37,695 bases of DNA from Promethearchaeota archaeon (GCA_004524535.1 SDNY01000024.1:1-37695); one strand, 5' to 3'. Counted from the stretch's first letter, positions 1 through 8,382 are shown. Notes: generated by a model not told the origin, from the sequence alone. Translations and numbers: made by a program.

Positions 1-248
1 GTAGTCTCTTCAATCCATTGACCAAGTTCATCATCAACTCTACAAAAAGTAACAATTTTATCTAAATCTTGAAGATTACTAAATGAGCATTCGATAATCA
101 GATCCCAACCACCATAGACTGGTGTAGAATATGTAACCATCCAATTTTGACCAGGTTCGGTGGATTTTAAATTTTTCAATTTTTCTACTACTTTCCATTC
201 AGTACCAATGATTTTAAGACGGACTAAAATATATCCTCGATAATAAAT
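1..248 (-). CDS. Lrp/AsnC-type ligand-binding (RAM) domain protein, partial
   Basis: Open frame read on the minus strand and running off the left edge of the window, so the C-terminus is missing. The visible 82 residues follow the RAM fold of Lrp/AsnC regulators: a first strand RGYILVRLKIIG, a helix ending in VVEKLKN, then PVYGGWDLIIECSFSNLQDLDKIV, which resembles the family's 'vyG-yDl-i-v ... el-~iv' core. No helix-turn-helix precedes it, so this looks like a stand-alone ligand-binding domain that may sense a small molecule such as an amino acid. No ATG, GTG or TTG exists in frame back to the upstream stop. The start is placed at ATT 248-246 because a GGTG core (259-256) lies exactly seven bases upstream. 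It is divergent from gltX. Family moderately sure, start inferred. Confidence 0.6.
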   Translation of the reverse strand, partial: MYYRGYILVRLKIIGTEWKVVEKLKNLKSTEPGQNWMVTYSTPVYGGWDLIIECSFSNLQDLDKIVTFCRVDDELGQWIEET

Positions 249-255
249 TTTAAAA

Positions 256-259
256 CACC
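256..259 (-). promoter_or_regulatory. Shine-Dalgarno GGTG before an ATT start
   Basis: On the minus strand GGTG is followed by TTTTAAA and then an in-frame ATT. The seven-base spacing equals that at two ATA starts elsewhere in the window (12824 and 21564). It decides the proposed start of the Lrp-type protein. Confidence 0.45.
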
Positions 260-410
260 TATTTTTATTATATCTTCTTTTATTATATTTGTGTTTTTTT
301 ATTCATATTTAAAAATTCTTAATAATTTTTTGATAGAAAATATTAATTATATAGTGTTTAAAATTTGGAAAATAATTTCATTAAAATATCTATAAAGATG
401 AGTAACATTC

Positions 411-2174
411 ATGGATGATGAAGAGATAAAAAAGATTCTTTGGATTAGCGGTTTAAAAAATGCCATAGAATTTAATGGAAAGCCTAACAAAAAGGCTATT
501 ATGGGAAAGTTAATGGCACAAAGAAAAGATTTAAGATCTCAAGCCAAAACTGTTATTCCTATCTTAGATCAAATTATTAAGGAGATTTCAAAATTAAGCA
601 TAGAAAAACAAAAAGGGAAATTATTACAATTAGACCCGAAAGCCTTAGAGAAAAAGGAAAAAATTGAAGAAAAAAAAGAGCTTCCTCCATTACCTAATGT
701 AGATAAATATGATAAAGTTATAATGCGTTTAGCTCCTTACCCTAGCGGGGCATTACATATTGGTAATGCAAGAATGATCGTGTTAAATAATGAATATGTT
801 AAAAGACATGGGGGCGAACTAATTCTATTCTATGACGATACTATCGGAAGTCCTAAATCATTAAGAGACAGTCCTAAGGCAAAATATGTACTTCCTGAAG
901 CTTATGATTTAATAAAAGAAGGATTAGAATGGCTTGGTGTTAAATATTCAAAAGTATATTATAAAAGCGATAGGATAGAAATCTTCTACGAATATACAAA
1001 GAAACTAATAAAAGATGATGTAGCATATGTTTGCTTCTGTTCTGCCAAAAAATTTAAAGAAAAATATAAAAATAAAAAAGAAAATTGCCCGCATAGAGAA
1101 CAAACGGTAGAAACTAATTTAAAAGAATGGAATAACATGCTTAATGGGAACTATCATGAACAAGATGCTGTTGTTAGATTAAAAACGGGAATGGATCAAA
1201 AAGATCCCGCATTAAGAGACCAAATTATTATGAGAATATCTGAGGCAGAACATCCAAAAGTTGGAAATAAATATACCGTGTGGCCCATGTTAGAGTTTTC
1301 CTGGGCAATCGATGACCATCTTATCGGAGTCACACACATTTTACGTGGAGCAGATTTAGTAAAGGAAGATTTTATAGAAGACTTTATTTGGGAACATTTT
1401 AAATGGAAAAAAGCGGAATTTCTTCATTATGGCAGAATTAATTTCCCAGACATAAAATTAAGCAAAACCTCAGCGAGAAATAATATCCAAAATGGTATAT
1501 ATAAGGGTTGGGATGATCCCAGAACATGGAGTTTACAATCTCTAAAAAAGCGGGGGATCAATCCTGAAGCTCTAAAAGAAGCATTAATAGACCTTGGCAT
1601 GTCGATGACAGGAATAACATTTTCAGTTAATTGGCTTTATTCAAAAAATAAGGATATAATTGATGAGATTTCAGATAGATATTTTTTCGTTGAAGATCCA
1701 ATTTTAATAGAGATCGATGAGGTCCCATTTGAGGAATATATAGCTGAACCCTTCCTATTACCCTCCAGTCCTGAAAAGGGAAAAAGAATAATTAAAGGAA
1801 AATCTAAGGATAAGCAATTAAAGATTTTTATTGCTTCATCAGATGCAAAGAAGTTAAAAGCGGGGAATATTATTCGTCTAAAAGACTGTGTTAATATTCA
1901 AATCCTCTCTATCGATTTAAAAAATAACAACATCAAAGCTTATTACCACAGCTTAGAATTAAATCGAGAGTATTCCATTATTCATTGGGTTCCCGAAGAT
2001 GAGAAAATAAATGTCCAAATTCTTAAACCGGATGGTACAATTTCTAATGGTTATGGTGAAATAAACTTACTTAAAATTCCAATGAATAAAACTATACAAC
2101 TGGAACGGTACGCATTTGTCAATCCAATCAGATTAGAGAATAAAGAATTATTTTGTTATTATACACACAAATAA
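411..2174 (+). CDS. gltX: Glutamyl-tRNA synthetase, archaeal type
   Basis: Class Ic aminoacyl-tRNA synthetase that charges tRNA with glutamate in the cytoplasm. Archaeal forms often also charge tRNA-Gln, which is then amidated; whether this one does cannot be read here. The 587 residues fit archaeal GluRS (about 550-580). A charged N-terminal extension of roughly 100 residues precedes the Rossmann fold. The ATP-binding HIGH motif appears as HIGN (residues 116-119) within a PSGALHIGN context, and the KMSKS motif as KLSKT (349-353). HILRGADL between them is typical of the GluRS catalytic domain. The C-terminal part after about residue 430 fits the archaeal/eukaryotic beta-barrel anticodon-binding region rather than the bacterial helical one. 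The ATG at 411 is the first in frame. The upstream region is shared with the divergent Lrp-type gene. Confidence 0.95.
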   Translation: MDDEEIKKILWISGLKNAIEFNGKPNKKAIMGKLMAQRKDLRSQAKTVIPILDQIIKEISKLSIEKQKGKLLQLDPKALEKKEKIEEKKELPPLPNVDKYDKVIMRLAPYPSGALHIGNARMIVLNNEYVKRHGGELILFYDDTIGSPKSLRDSPKAKYVLPEAYDLIKEGLEWLGVKYSKVYYKSDRIEIFYEYTKKLIKDDVAYVCFCSAKKFKEKYKNKKENCPHREQTVETNLKEWNNMLNGNYHEQDAVVRLKTGMDQKDPALRDQIIMRISEAEHPKVGNKYTVWPMLEFSWAIDDHLIGVTHILRGADLVKEDFIEDFIWEHFKWKKAEFLHYGRINFPDIKLSKTSARNNIQNGIYKGWDDPRTWSLQSLKKRGINPEALKEALIDLGMSMTGITFSVNWLYSKNKDIIDEISDRYFFVEDPILIEIDEVPFEEYIAEPFLLPSSPEKGKRIIKGKSKDKQLKIFIASSDAKKLKAGNIIRLKDCVNIQILSIDLKNNNIKAYYHSLELNREYSIIHWVPEDEKINVQILKPDGTISNGYGEINLLKIPMNKTIQLERYAFVNPIRLENKELFCYYTHK

Positions 2175-2271
2175 CGGTCTCCACTTTATTTTTTAAACAT
2201 TAAATATTGAATTATTTTATAATTTGAAAAGTAAACATATTTGTATTTTAATTTATTCTTTTAATTTAATA

Positions 2272-3396
2272 ATGACCGATAACGAAGAACAAAAAATTGA
2301 ATGGACATATTGTCCGGCATGTGGAAGTGCGATCCCAAGCATCGAAAGAATAAGATTTTGTATAAAATGTGGTGTAGACTTATATTATATAAAAGAGCAT
2401 AAGACCTTACCTTCACGTCAAGAAGAAAATACATACGCACAGCCTAGAGGATACCCTTCGCCTCCTGCTTATTACAAGCAAGATAAAGTTATGTCTAAAG
2501 ACGCCATTCTTGATAATAAAGACAACTCTCAGGGTCGTTATGATGGCCCATATGGACTCATCACAGATGATAAACTTCTTGATACCAAGGAAAGAAGATT
2601 ATGGAGCGGTTGGGCATCTATATCAATACCTCTTCTTGGTTTTCTTGCAATGCAGGGAGTTCTCTTTGGAATTATTATTTTAATTGTATTTATCGTTATG
2701 GATATAAATGCCATAATCAATATCGTTCTCAATCCCTTTTTTCTAGTTATCATAACTCTAGTAGAATTAGTCCTAATATTATTCCCTATTTGGTGGTCAG
2801 GTAGATATCTACAGAATCCTAATTTAAAAAATCGTTTAACTGTGTTGGGCTTCAGTACAAGAGGTTTTGATCGAAAAGGAATTATGAAAGAAGTAGGAAT
2901 CGGTATAGGATTTGCATTTATTGGATTGTTAGTAGTTATAGGATCTAGTTTACTTATTCAAATTATCCTAGAGTTATTTGGAGTCCGAATAATTCCTCAG
3001 GAGGATCCTTACGTAACTATTACAATATATGACCTCATTACTTTAATTCTTATGATTTTGATGATGATCTTAGTCGTTGGTCCGTGTGAAGAAATTGCAT
3101 TTAGAGGTTTTATGCAACGAGGGCTTTCAAGAGTTCTAAGTAAAAACTGGGGATTTATAATTACCGCATTAATTTTTGCGGGAATTCACCTGATTAACAT
3201 CTTTATTCTCTCAGAGAACCTCGGAGATTTATTTATATCATTTCTTTTAGTATTTCCCCCATATCTCGCCATAAGTCTTATGATTGGAGGGTTATATCGG
3301 TGGCGTGAAGAAAATCTGATTGCAGTATCAATCACGCATGGAGTTTATAATAGTTTAACTCTCATTATTGCTTTTTTATATATGATTTTTTATTAA
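2272..3396 (+). CDS. CPBP (CAAX/Abi) family intramembrane metalloprotease with N-terminal zinc ribbon
   Basis: A 374-residue membrane protein. The N-terminus holds a zinc ribbon with two CxxC knuckles (C14, C17, C30, C33), then a proline-rich linker of about 80 residues, then about eight hydrophobic helices. The CPBP/Rce1 signature is complete: EEIAFRG with E273, E274 and R278, a second-motif histidine near residue 306 (GIHL), and a third-motif histidine near 356 (THGVYNS). Known relatives cleave prenylated CAAX proteins (Rce1) or process small peptides; the substrate here is unknown. The ATG at 2272 is preferred to an in-frame TTG at 2224, because the intervening codons are low in complexity and the ATG lies right before the zinc ribbon. 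No Shine-Dalgarno is visible, so the mRNA may be leaderless. Confidence 0.88.
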   Translation: MTDNEEQKIEWTYCPACGSAIPSIERIRFCIKCGVDLYYIKEHKTLPSRQEENTYAQPRGYPSPPAYYKQDKVMSKDAILDNKDNSQGRYDGPYGLITDDKLLDTKERRLWSGWASISIPLLGFLAMQGVLFGIIILIVFIVMDINAIINIVLNPFFLVIITLVELVLILFPIWWSGRYLQNPNLKNRLTVLGFSTRGFDRKGIMKEVGIGIGFAFIGLLVVIGSSLLIQIILELFGVRIIPQEDPYVTITIYDLITLILMILMMILVVGPCEEIAFRGFMQRGLSRVLSKNWGFIITALIFAGIHLINIFILSENLGDLFISFLLVFPPYLAISLMIGGLYRWREENLIAVSITHGVYNSLTLIIAFLYMIFY

Positions 3397-3431
3397 TTAT
3401 ATTTAGACCATAAATAATTTTTTGATTTTTT

Positions 3432-4292
3432 ATGCCAATCCTGGAGATAATTAAATCAATAGCAAAAAATCATGAGGCTATTATTGGAATTTGTTTAGGA
3501 GATTTGGAAGATCATAATAAAAAGGTTTATGAGGCTTCTTTACAGTTTTTAAAAATGTATCAATCCATAATAGTTCTTTTTGGCAATGAAAAGGCAATTC
3601 AGGATATTAAACGTAGCAGTGTTTATGATATCCATAATAAAAGAATCGAATTCACAAAATCTAATGAACCAGAAGAGACTATTTTTAATTCTTTAAATAA
3701 GAACGGGATTCATGCAATCGTGAGAGGCAATATGAGCTCAAGTAAATTTTTAGCTAATTTAAAAAAGAAATTTAATATTTCTGAGATATTTCGATTAGCC
3801 TTAATGGAAACATATGATGGATTTCAGTTCTTTTATGGTCCAGTTGGAATAGATGAATGTAAGAATATTGAAAGTAAAGTATCATTTGTCAATAAAGCTA
3901 TTGAAGAATTAGAAGCGTTAAATATTATTCCTAAAATTAGTATCTTAAGTGGTGGTAGATTAGGAGATCTTGGACGAGATTCCCAAGTAGATAAATCAAT
4001 TAATAATGCTAAGGAAGTAGTTGATCTCCTCAAAAAACAACATCCAACCTTAGAAATAAACCACGATGAAATTCTAATTGAAAATGCTATTTATAATAAA
4101 TCAAATGTTATTATAGCTCCGGAGGGAATCTCTGGAAATCTAATATATCGCACCTTAGTTCATTTGGGGGGTGGTAAGGCTTACGGGGCAATTTATATGG
4201 GGTTAGATAAAGTAATAATAGATACATCCAGAGTAGGAAAACCAACAGAAATATATGGAGCATTAGTTTTAGCCTCTGCTTTAGGACATTAA
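3432..4292 (+). CDS. MtxX / methanogenesis marker protein 4 homologue (phosphotransacetylase-like fold)
   Basis: A 286-residue soluble protein. Several stretches match the MtxX/Mmp4 family as I know it: VRGNMSSSKFL (about residues 97-107), PVGIDE, ILSGGRLGDLGRD, and near the C-terminus APEGISGNLIYRTLVHLGGG. The family shares the phosphate acyl/butyryl-transferase fold but has no established reaction; it was named from its conservation in methanogens and its position near methyltransferase genes. No methyl-coenzyme M reductase or methyltransferase gene occurs in this window, so a role outside methanogenesis is likely here. It starts 35 bases after the CPBP protease gene and converges on the tRNA gene. 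Family fairly sure, function unknown. Confidence 0.78.
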   Translation: MPILEIIKSIAKNHEAIIGICLGDLEDHNKKVYEASLQFLKMYQSIIVLFGNEKAIQDIKRSSVYDIHNKRIEFTKSNEPEETIFNSLNKNGIHAIVRGNMSSSKFLANLKKKFNISEIFRLALMETYDGFQFFYGPVGIDECKNIESKVSFVNKAIEELEALNIIPKISILSGGRLGDLGRDSQVDKSINNAKEVVDLLKKQHPTLEINHDEILIENAIYNKSNVIIAPEGISGNLIYRTLVHLGGGKAYGAIYMGLDKVIIDTSRVGKPTEIYGALVLASALGH

Positions 4293-4387
4293 ATAACTCT
4301 TATATGAAAAAGATAGGATTCTTTATAAGTTTCCAACTCGATAATACTTTTTTTAATTCAAATGGGAGAGGGGGGATTCGAACCCCC

Positions 4388-4417
4388 GACCAATACCGGG
4401 CTTTTTTTTTATTAAAA
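4388..4417 (-). other. tRNA-Pro intron 2 (between variable loop and T-stem)
   Basis: A 30-base, A-rich insert. TGGTC occurs both just before it and at its 3' end, so the junction can slide by up to five bases. Its AAGCCC could pair with GGGCTT of intron 1, and its TTTTAA with TTAAAA of intron 1, so the two introns may fold together in the precursor. Confidence 0.55.
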
Positions 4418-4439
4418 GACCACTCGGCCCCCAGCCGAG

Positions 4440-4469
4440 TTTTAAGCAATAAGGTGGAAGCCCTTATAG
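4440..4469 (-). other. tRNA-Pro intron 1 (non-canonical position, before base 27)
   Basis: A 30-base insert between T26 and the anticodon stem. It contains its own hairpin, ATAAGG paired with CCTTAT around a seven-base loop, as expected for the helix inside an archaeal intron. The junction can slide by one base because C follows both ends. I could not settle a bulge-helix-bulge motif by eye. Confidence 0.6.
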
Positions 4470-4650
4470 AATCATACCAAGCTAGACCACCCTCCCATAT
4501 GAAGAGAGTTTGAAAGTTATTTAGGGTATTATTAAAAATCTTCGTCAAAATTTATTTTTAACCATCTTAATTTTTAAAACCAATAATTTTAAAATTTTTT
4601 AAAGGCTTAAACACTAAAATTTAAATTAGTGTGAATAGATTAATTATTGT

Positions 4651-5472
4651 ATGAGTGAACGATACAAAAAGGTAAATGTTACTTGTCCTATTTGTAAAAA
4701 ATCTAATAGTCTTGATATTCCAAGTATTGTGTTTTCTCAAAAGAAAATTGGGACCATTAAAATTCAAATACCTAAAGGAGTAGTGTGTCCTGATCATCAA
4801 TTCATAATTTTTTTTGACTCCGAGGGCAATGTTCGAGGTTACGAGAAAATTGACATTAGTATGGCAATGCCCAAGAAGAAAAAGGATGAAACAGAAATTA
4901 TGGAAGAATTAACTCTAAAAAAAATGATTAGCATATTTGGTACCTATGAATTCTATAGTTTAATACACGCAAAAATATTTAATTATCCTGTCTTTATTGT
5001 AATAGGCGAGGATTTTAAATATAGTTCTAATTTCTTAAATAAAATTGGCAATTCAATATTACCAGAGAGATATACGGGCGGGAGAACACTACATTTATAT
5101 AAAGAAAGCGATTATGATAGCATTGAGATTACTACAAAGGATGGATTATTATTAGATGTAAATAAACAGATTTTACAGATTCCGTGGGAACAGAAATTAA
5201 AATTCGAAGAGAATATCGTAAATAAAGCATTAGAAATCATTGATGATCAAGAACAATTATTTGTCTTTCAACAAATTGTCTCAGATTTTTGTAAAGAAGC
5301 TGAATGTGCTTTAGATATCCTTGAAAGCAGAAATGATATTTCCAAAAAAGACTTAATAAAAGAAATATCAAAGAGATTGTTTAAACCAAAAATAAATAGC
5401 TATCGTTTTAATCTAATAGTAGAGTTTATTAACCAGAGATTTTCCCCTAAATTCACAGAAAAGATTAGATAA
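4651..5472 (+). CDS. Unknown protein with N-terminal CxxC...CxxH zinc-type site
   Basis: A 273-residue soluble protein that I do not recognise as a named family. Residues 12-49 form a likely zinc site: C12-x2-C15 and C46-x2-H49, followed by the segment FIIFFDSEGNVRGYEKID. That segment resembles a module I associate with Asgard proteins of unknown function, but this is memory, not a search. The rest (about residues 75-273) is mixed alpha/beta with no membrane segment; LLDVNKQILQIPW and the C-terminal helices are the clearest structure. It lies alone between the tRNA and the AOR gene in the same direction as AOR, with about 60 AT-rich bases before AOR. No role can be assigned. Confidence 0.75.
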   Translation: MSERYKKVNVTCPICKKSNSLDIPSIVFSQKKIGTIKIQIPKGVVCPDHQFIIFFDSEGNVRGYEKIDISMAMPKKKKDETEIMEELTLKKMISIFGTYEFYSLIHAKIFNYPVFIVIGEDFKYSSNFLNKIGNSILPERYTGGRTLHLYKESDYDSIEITTKDGLLLDVNKQILQIPWEQKLKFEENIVNKALEIIDDQEQLFVFQQIVSDFCKEAECALDILESRNDISKKDLIKEISKRLFKPKINSYRFNLIVEFINQRFSPKFTEKIR

Positions 5473-5533
5473 TCAAAGAAAAATTAAAATTTTCGATATT
5501 ATAACATCTAATATTAAAAAAAAGATGAAATAA

Positions 5534-7351
5534 ATGCTTCAAGGGTATAAAGGAAAACTCTTACATATTGATCTTAGCCAACAAACGCATAAAACTATTC
5601 CTATTTCTGAGGAAATATTAACAAAGTATATCGGAGGGCGCGGTTTAGGGGCAAAACTCTATTGGGATCTTATTCCGTCAGAAACAGATCCTTTGGCTCC
5701 TGAAAATATCTTCATGGTCCTTACTGGTCCATTGGGGGGTACAATGGCACCAGGTTCTGGCAAACATCTAATTGTCACCAAATCTCCAGCAAGCGGAGGT
5801 TGGCTGGAATCTTATTCCAGTGGCAGAATGACTCCAGAGCTGAAATTTGCTGGATATGACGGACTAATAATTACTGGCAAAGCTAAATCTCCAAGTTCAC
5901 TGATTATTAAAGATGATAACGTGGAGTTCTTAGATGCTACTCATCTATGGGGGAAAGGTTCTTTTGAAACAGAAACTTATGTTAGGAAAAACTTCCATCC
6001 GGAATGTGGATGTCTTTCAATTGGTCCTGCTGGAGAGAATATTATCCCATTTGCTTGTGTTGGCAGTGATTTTTTTCGAAAAGCTGGTCGTGGTGGTGCT
6101 GGTGCGGTACTGGGCTCTAAGAACCTTAAATACATTGCCGTTAAAGGGACTGGAGGTATCAATTGTGCTGACATGGAAGGGCTCTATCAACTCATCTTTA
6201 AACATCAAAAGAGATGTAAGCATAAAATTATCACTCCAATGACTTTAAGCATTACTAACACAGCGGGCATGCTTCCTACTCGAAATTTTTCCAAAGGTCA
6301 ATTCAAGAAGGCTATTGGTAAAATCGATAGGGACGCTGTAATCGATGCCACAGTAAGGGATCGAGCATGTTATGCATGCTTCGCAGGATGTGCTAGTATA
6401 ACGCAAGTTAAGGAAGGTATTTTTAAAGGTCTTACGATTGAAGGACCAGAGTATGAGACTCTCGCTATGCAAGGTGCTAATCTAGAAATAGATTATTTAC
6501 CGGCAATTATGAAAGCAAATTATCTCTGCGATGACTTAGGTATGGACACAATATCTGCAGGGGTTGTAATTGGATTTGCTATGGAATGCTACGAACGAGG
6601 CATTTTGACCAAAGAAGATACAGGGGGTTTAGAACTAAAATTCGGCAATTATATGGCTGTAGTTGAATTACTGGAATTGATTGCTCGTAAAAAAGGTTTC
6701 GGTGCTTTATGTGCTAAGGGTGTGAAAGAAATGGCTCGATTACTAGAGCATAATACAGAAGAATTTGCTATACATTGCAAGGGTTTGGAATTTCCAGCCT
6801 ATGATCCCCGTGCAGGTTGGGGATCAACCATAACATATTCAGTGACACCTAGAGGCGCTTGTCATCGTAGGGCTTGGCCGCCCGCAGTAGAAATTGTAAG
6901 TGGTGTAAATCCTTTCATCATTGAAGGAAAAGCGGAACGAGTAAGAGCACTGATGACTGATAGGTGTATAATGCACTCTCTTTTAGTTTGTGACATGCCC
7001 GGAACAAGAATGCGACTCACTGCTAACGATTGGGCTAACTATCTTAATGTTGTAACTGGATCTAATTACTCTGGAAATGACCTAAAGAACCACGCAGAGA
7101 TTGTTGAGACTTTAATCAGACGTATTAATATTCGGGAGGGTTTTAACTATAAAGATGATATCTTGCCCAAACGGATATTAGAAGAAAGTCTTCCCGATGG
7201 TCCACCAGCTGGGAAAATTATTGGAAATGATAATTTTTTGAAAATGAGAACGGAATACTATTTATGCCGGGGATGGGACAGCGAAGGTATGCCAACTCAA
7301 GAAATAATCGATAAATATGAATTCAACACTGAACCAATCATGAGGATTTAA
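5534..7351 (+). CDS. aor: Tungsten-containing aldehyde ferredoxin oxidoreductase (AOR family)
   Basis: A 605-residue enzyme of the AOR family, which oxidises aldehydes to carboxylic acids with a tungsten bis-pterin cofactor and passes electrons to ferredoxin. The N-terminal domain begins MLQGYKGKLLHIDL and has the pterin-binding run KYIGGRGLGAKLYW followed by LTGPLGGTMAPGSGK, both typical. The [4Fe-4S] ligands are C279, C282 and C286 (CYACFAGC), with C486 as the likely fourth, the spacing of the Pyrococcus enzymes. Length matches the family. It is followed 68 bases later by a multi-cluster ferredoxin, the likely electron partner. Base composition of these two genes looks richer in G+C than the neighbours, possibly from transfer or higher expression (an impression, not computed). 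The aldehyde substrate is unknown. Confidence 0.95.
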   Translation: MLQGYKGKLLHIDLSQQTHKTIPISEEILTKYIGGRGLGAKLYWDLIPSETDPLAPENIFMVLTGPLGGTMAPGSGKHLIVTKSPASGGWLESYSSGRMTPELKFAGYDGLIITGKAKSPSSLIIKDDNVEFLDATHLWGKGSFETETYVRKNFHPECGCLSIGPAGENIIPFACVGSDFFRKAGRGGAGAVLGSKNLKYIAVKGTGGINCADMEGLYQLIFKHQKRCKHKIITPMTLSITNTAGMLPTRNFSKGQFKKAIGKIDRDAVIDATVRDRACYACFAGCASITQVKEGIFKGLTIEGPEYETLAMQGANLEIDYLPAIMKANYLCDDLGMDTISAGVVIGFAMECYERGILTKEDTGGLELKFGNYMAVVELLELIARKKGFGALCAKGVKEMARLLEHNTEEFAIHCKGLEFPAYDPRAGWGSTITYSVTPRGACHRRAWPPAVEIVSGVNPFIIEGKAERVRALMTDRCIMHSLLVCDMPGTRMRLTANDWANYLNVVTGSNYSGNDLKNHAEIVETLIRRINIREGFNYKDDILPKRILEESLPDGPPAGKIIGNDNFLKMRTEYYLCRGWDSEGMPTQEIIDKYEFNTEPIMRI

Positions 7352-7419
7352 AATATTTTTAAAGCAAAATTAAACATGATATTATAATTTTTATTAAAGG
7401 AGTTTAAAACAAGATAACT

Positions 7420-7998
7420 ATGGGCATTAGAGTATTGACTATTCAATCGGAAAAATGTACAGGATGCCATATGTGTGAATTGGCATGCTCTAGCGTCAAA
7501 GAAGGAGAGTTTATTCCCAGCCGTTCACGCATAAGGGTCGCTACCAATGGATTGGAAGGATGGTCTAGACCAAATGTCTGCTTACAATGTGAAGATGCAA
7601 TGTGTTTGGCTGCATGCCCGACGGGAGCTATTTTCAAGACCAAAACTCAACAAGGGGACCCACTTATTGCCGTGGACCAAAATAAGTGTACTGATTGCGG
7701 TGCTTGCGTTGATGCCTGCCCATTTGGAGCCCTTGATTTTATCAATGGACTGAAAGCGATCAAATGTGATTTATGTGGAGGTTCCCCAAAATGCGTCGAT
7801 TTTTGCTTCTATGGATGTCTTAATTTTATAGAACTTTCAGATGAGGCATATCAAACCCGAACCAAAAAAATTAAAGCCCTTGCACTCAAAGCAAGCAGGG
7901 AAATCAATAATCTCGACCCTTATCAACGTCGGATTGAATTCTTTCTGGAAGCATCTAAATTTACTACGGTCTCAAGCGATAGTAAAGGAAATAAATAA
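7420..7998 (+). CDS. Four-cluster ferredoxin-type electron-transfer subunit, AOR partner
   Basis: A 192-residue iron-sulfur protein of the HycB/DmsB/CooF type. Four cysteine groups are visible in order: CTGCHMCELAC, CLQCEDAMCLAACP, CTDCGACVDACP and CDLCGGSPKCVDFC, consistent with four [4Fe-4S] clusters. There is no signal peptide or membrane helix, so it acts in the cytoplasm. It has a GGAG Shine-Dalgarno at about 7400 and follows aor on the same strand, so the pair is probably one transcript. It most likely carries electrons from AOR to another carrier or complex. The last 45 residues are a charged helical tail without cysteines. Confidence 0.92.
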   Translation: MGIRVLTIQSEKCTGCHMCELACSSVKEGEFIPSRSRIRVATNGLEGWSRPNVCLQCEDAMCLAACPTGAIFKTKTQQGDPLIAVDQNKCTDCGACVDACPFGALDFINGLKAIKCDLCGGSPKCVDFCFYGCLNFIELSDEAYQTRTKKIKALALKASREINNLDPYQRRIEFFLEASKFTTVSSDSKGNK

Positions 7999-8085
7999 AA
8001 AATCTTATCTTTTTTCAGACTAATAATTTTTATATTTTTTAGAGAGTTTTTTATTTTAACAGAAAAAACATTAAAAAACGAGGAG

Positions 8086-8382
8086 ATAAAATTTCGAACA
8101 CGAAAACCATTTCTTATTTTTTGGCCTCAATACTTTGATGCAAAGCGAAGTAGAAGTGATGGAAGACGCCTTCCTACCAAACTTGCAATTGATAAAGTGA
8201 CTCATAAAGAAATCGCAACAGCAGCAAAAAGATTGGGATATCAAGTAGAAATAGAAGGAAATTATAGGTATCCTAAAACGTGGTGGGAAAATCCTGGAAG
8301 GGTTCTCATAAATACAAAAGGAAAGAAAAAATCTAAGGTAATTTTAGAAATAGCAAGAGAAATCAGAAAAATGCGAGGCTAA
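8086..8382 (+). CDS. srp19: Signal recognition particle 19 kDa protein (SRP19), no usual start codon
   Basis: SRP19 binds SRP RNA and helps SRP54 assemble on it. The frame contains the full family core: FLIFWPQYFDAKRSRSDGRR, then a helix KEIATAAKRLGY, then YPKTWWENPGRVLI and a basic tail, about 98 residues in all, the usual archaeal size. The first conventional start in this frame is a GTG at 8197, which would remove the conserved N-terminal half. From the ferredoxin stop at 7998 to 8197 there is no ATG, GTG or TTG in frame and no stop. The ATA at 8086 gives the natural N-terminus (M)KFRTRKPFLIFWP. GAGGAG precedes it but is very close, so the exact start is uncertain. It is followed after 12 bases by hypA. 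Confidence 0.9.
   Translation: MKFRTRKPFLIFWPQYFDAKRSRSDGRRLPTKLAIDKVTHKEIATAAKRLGYQVEIEGNYRYPKTWWENPGRVLINTKGKKKSKVILEIAREIRKMRG

Larger units (their letters stand above)
4363..4496 (-). tRNA. tRNA-Pro (anticodon GGG) with two apparent introns
   Basis: Read on the minus strand, the ends form a seven-pair acceptor stem (GGGAGGG with CTCTCCC, one G-U) with discriminator A at 4363. The T-arm is GGGGG-TTCGAAT-CCCCC. The D-arm carries the TAGCTTGGTA loop, resembling tRNA-Pro. The anticodon arm lies in the middle as a perfect hairpin, CTCGG-CTGGGGG-CCGAG, giving anticodon GGG at 4432-4430 after U33. Two 30-base inserts separate the pieces: one before position 27 and one between the variable loop and the T-stem. 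Removing both leaves a 74-base tRNA with a regular cloverleaf. Exons are 4496-4470, 4439-4418 and 4387-4363. CCA is not encoded. The fold is seen directly; the exact splice points are inferred. Confidence 0.85.

Noticed and set aside
2224-2271. TTG-initiated N-terminal extension of the CPBP protease
   Set aside because: The 16 residues are low-complexity and hydrophobic without Shine-Dalgarno; ATG 2272 directly precedes the zinc ribbon.
4300-4548. Short frames on both strands over the tRNA region
   Set aside because: They are read through the tRNA-Pro gene and its introns and show no protein signature.
8000-8382. Frameshift or broken srp19
   Set aside because: The family core is continuous in a single frame from 8086 to 8382; only a usual start codon is missing.
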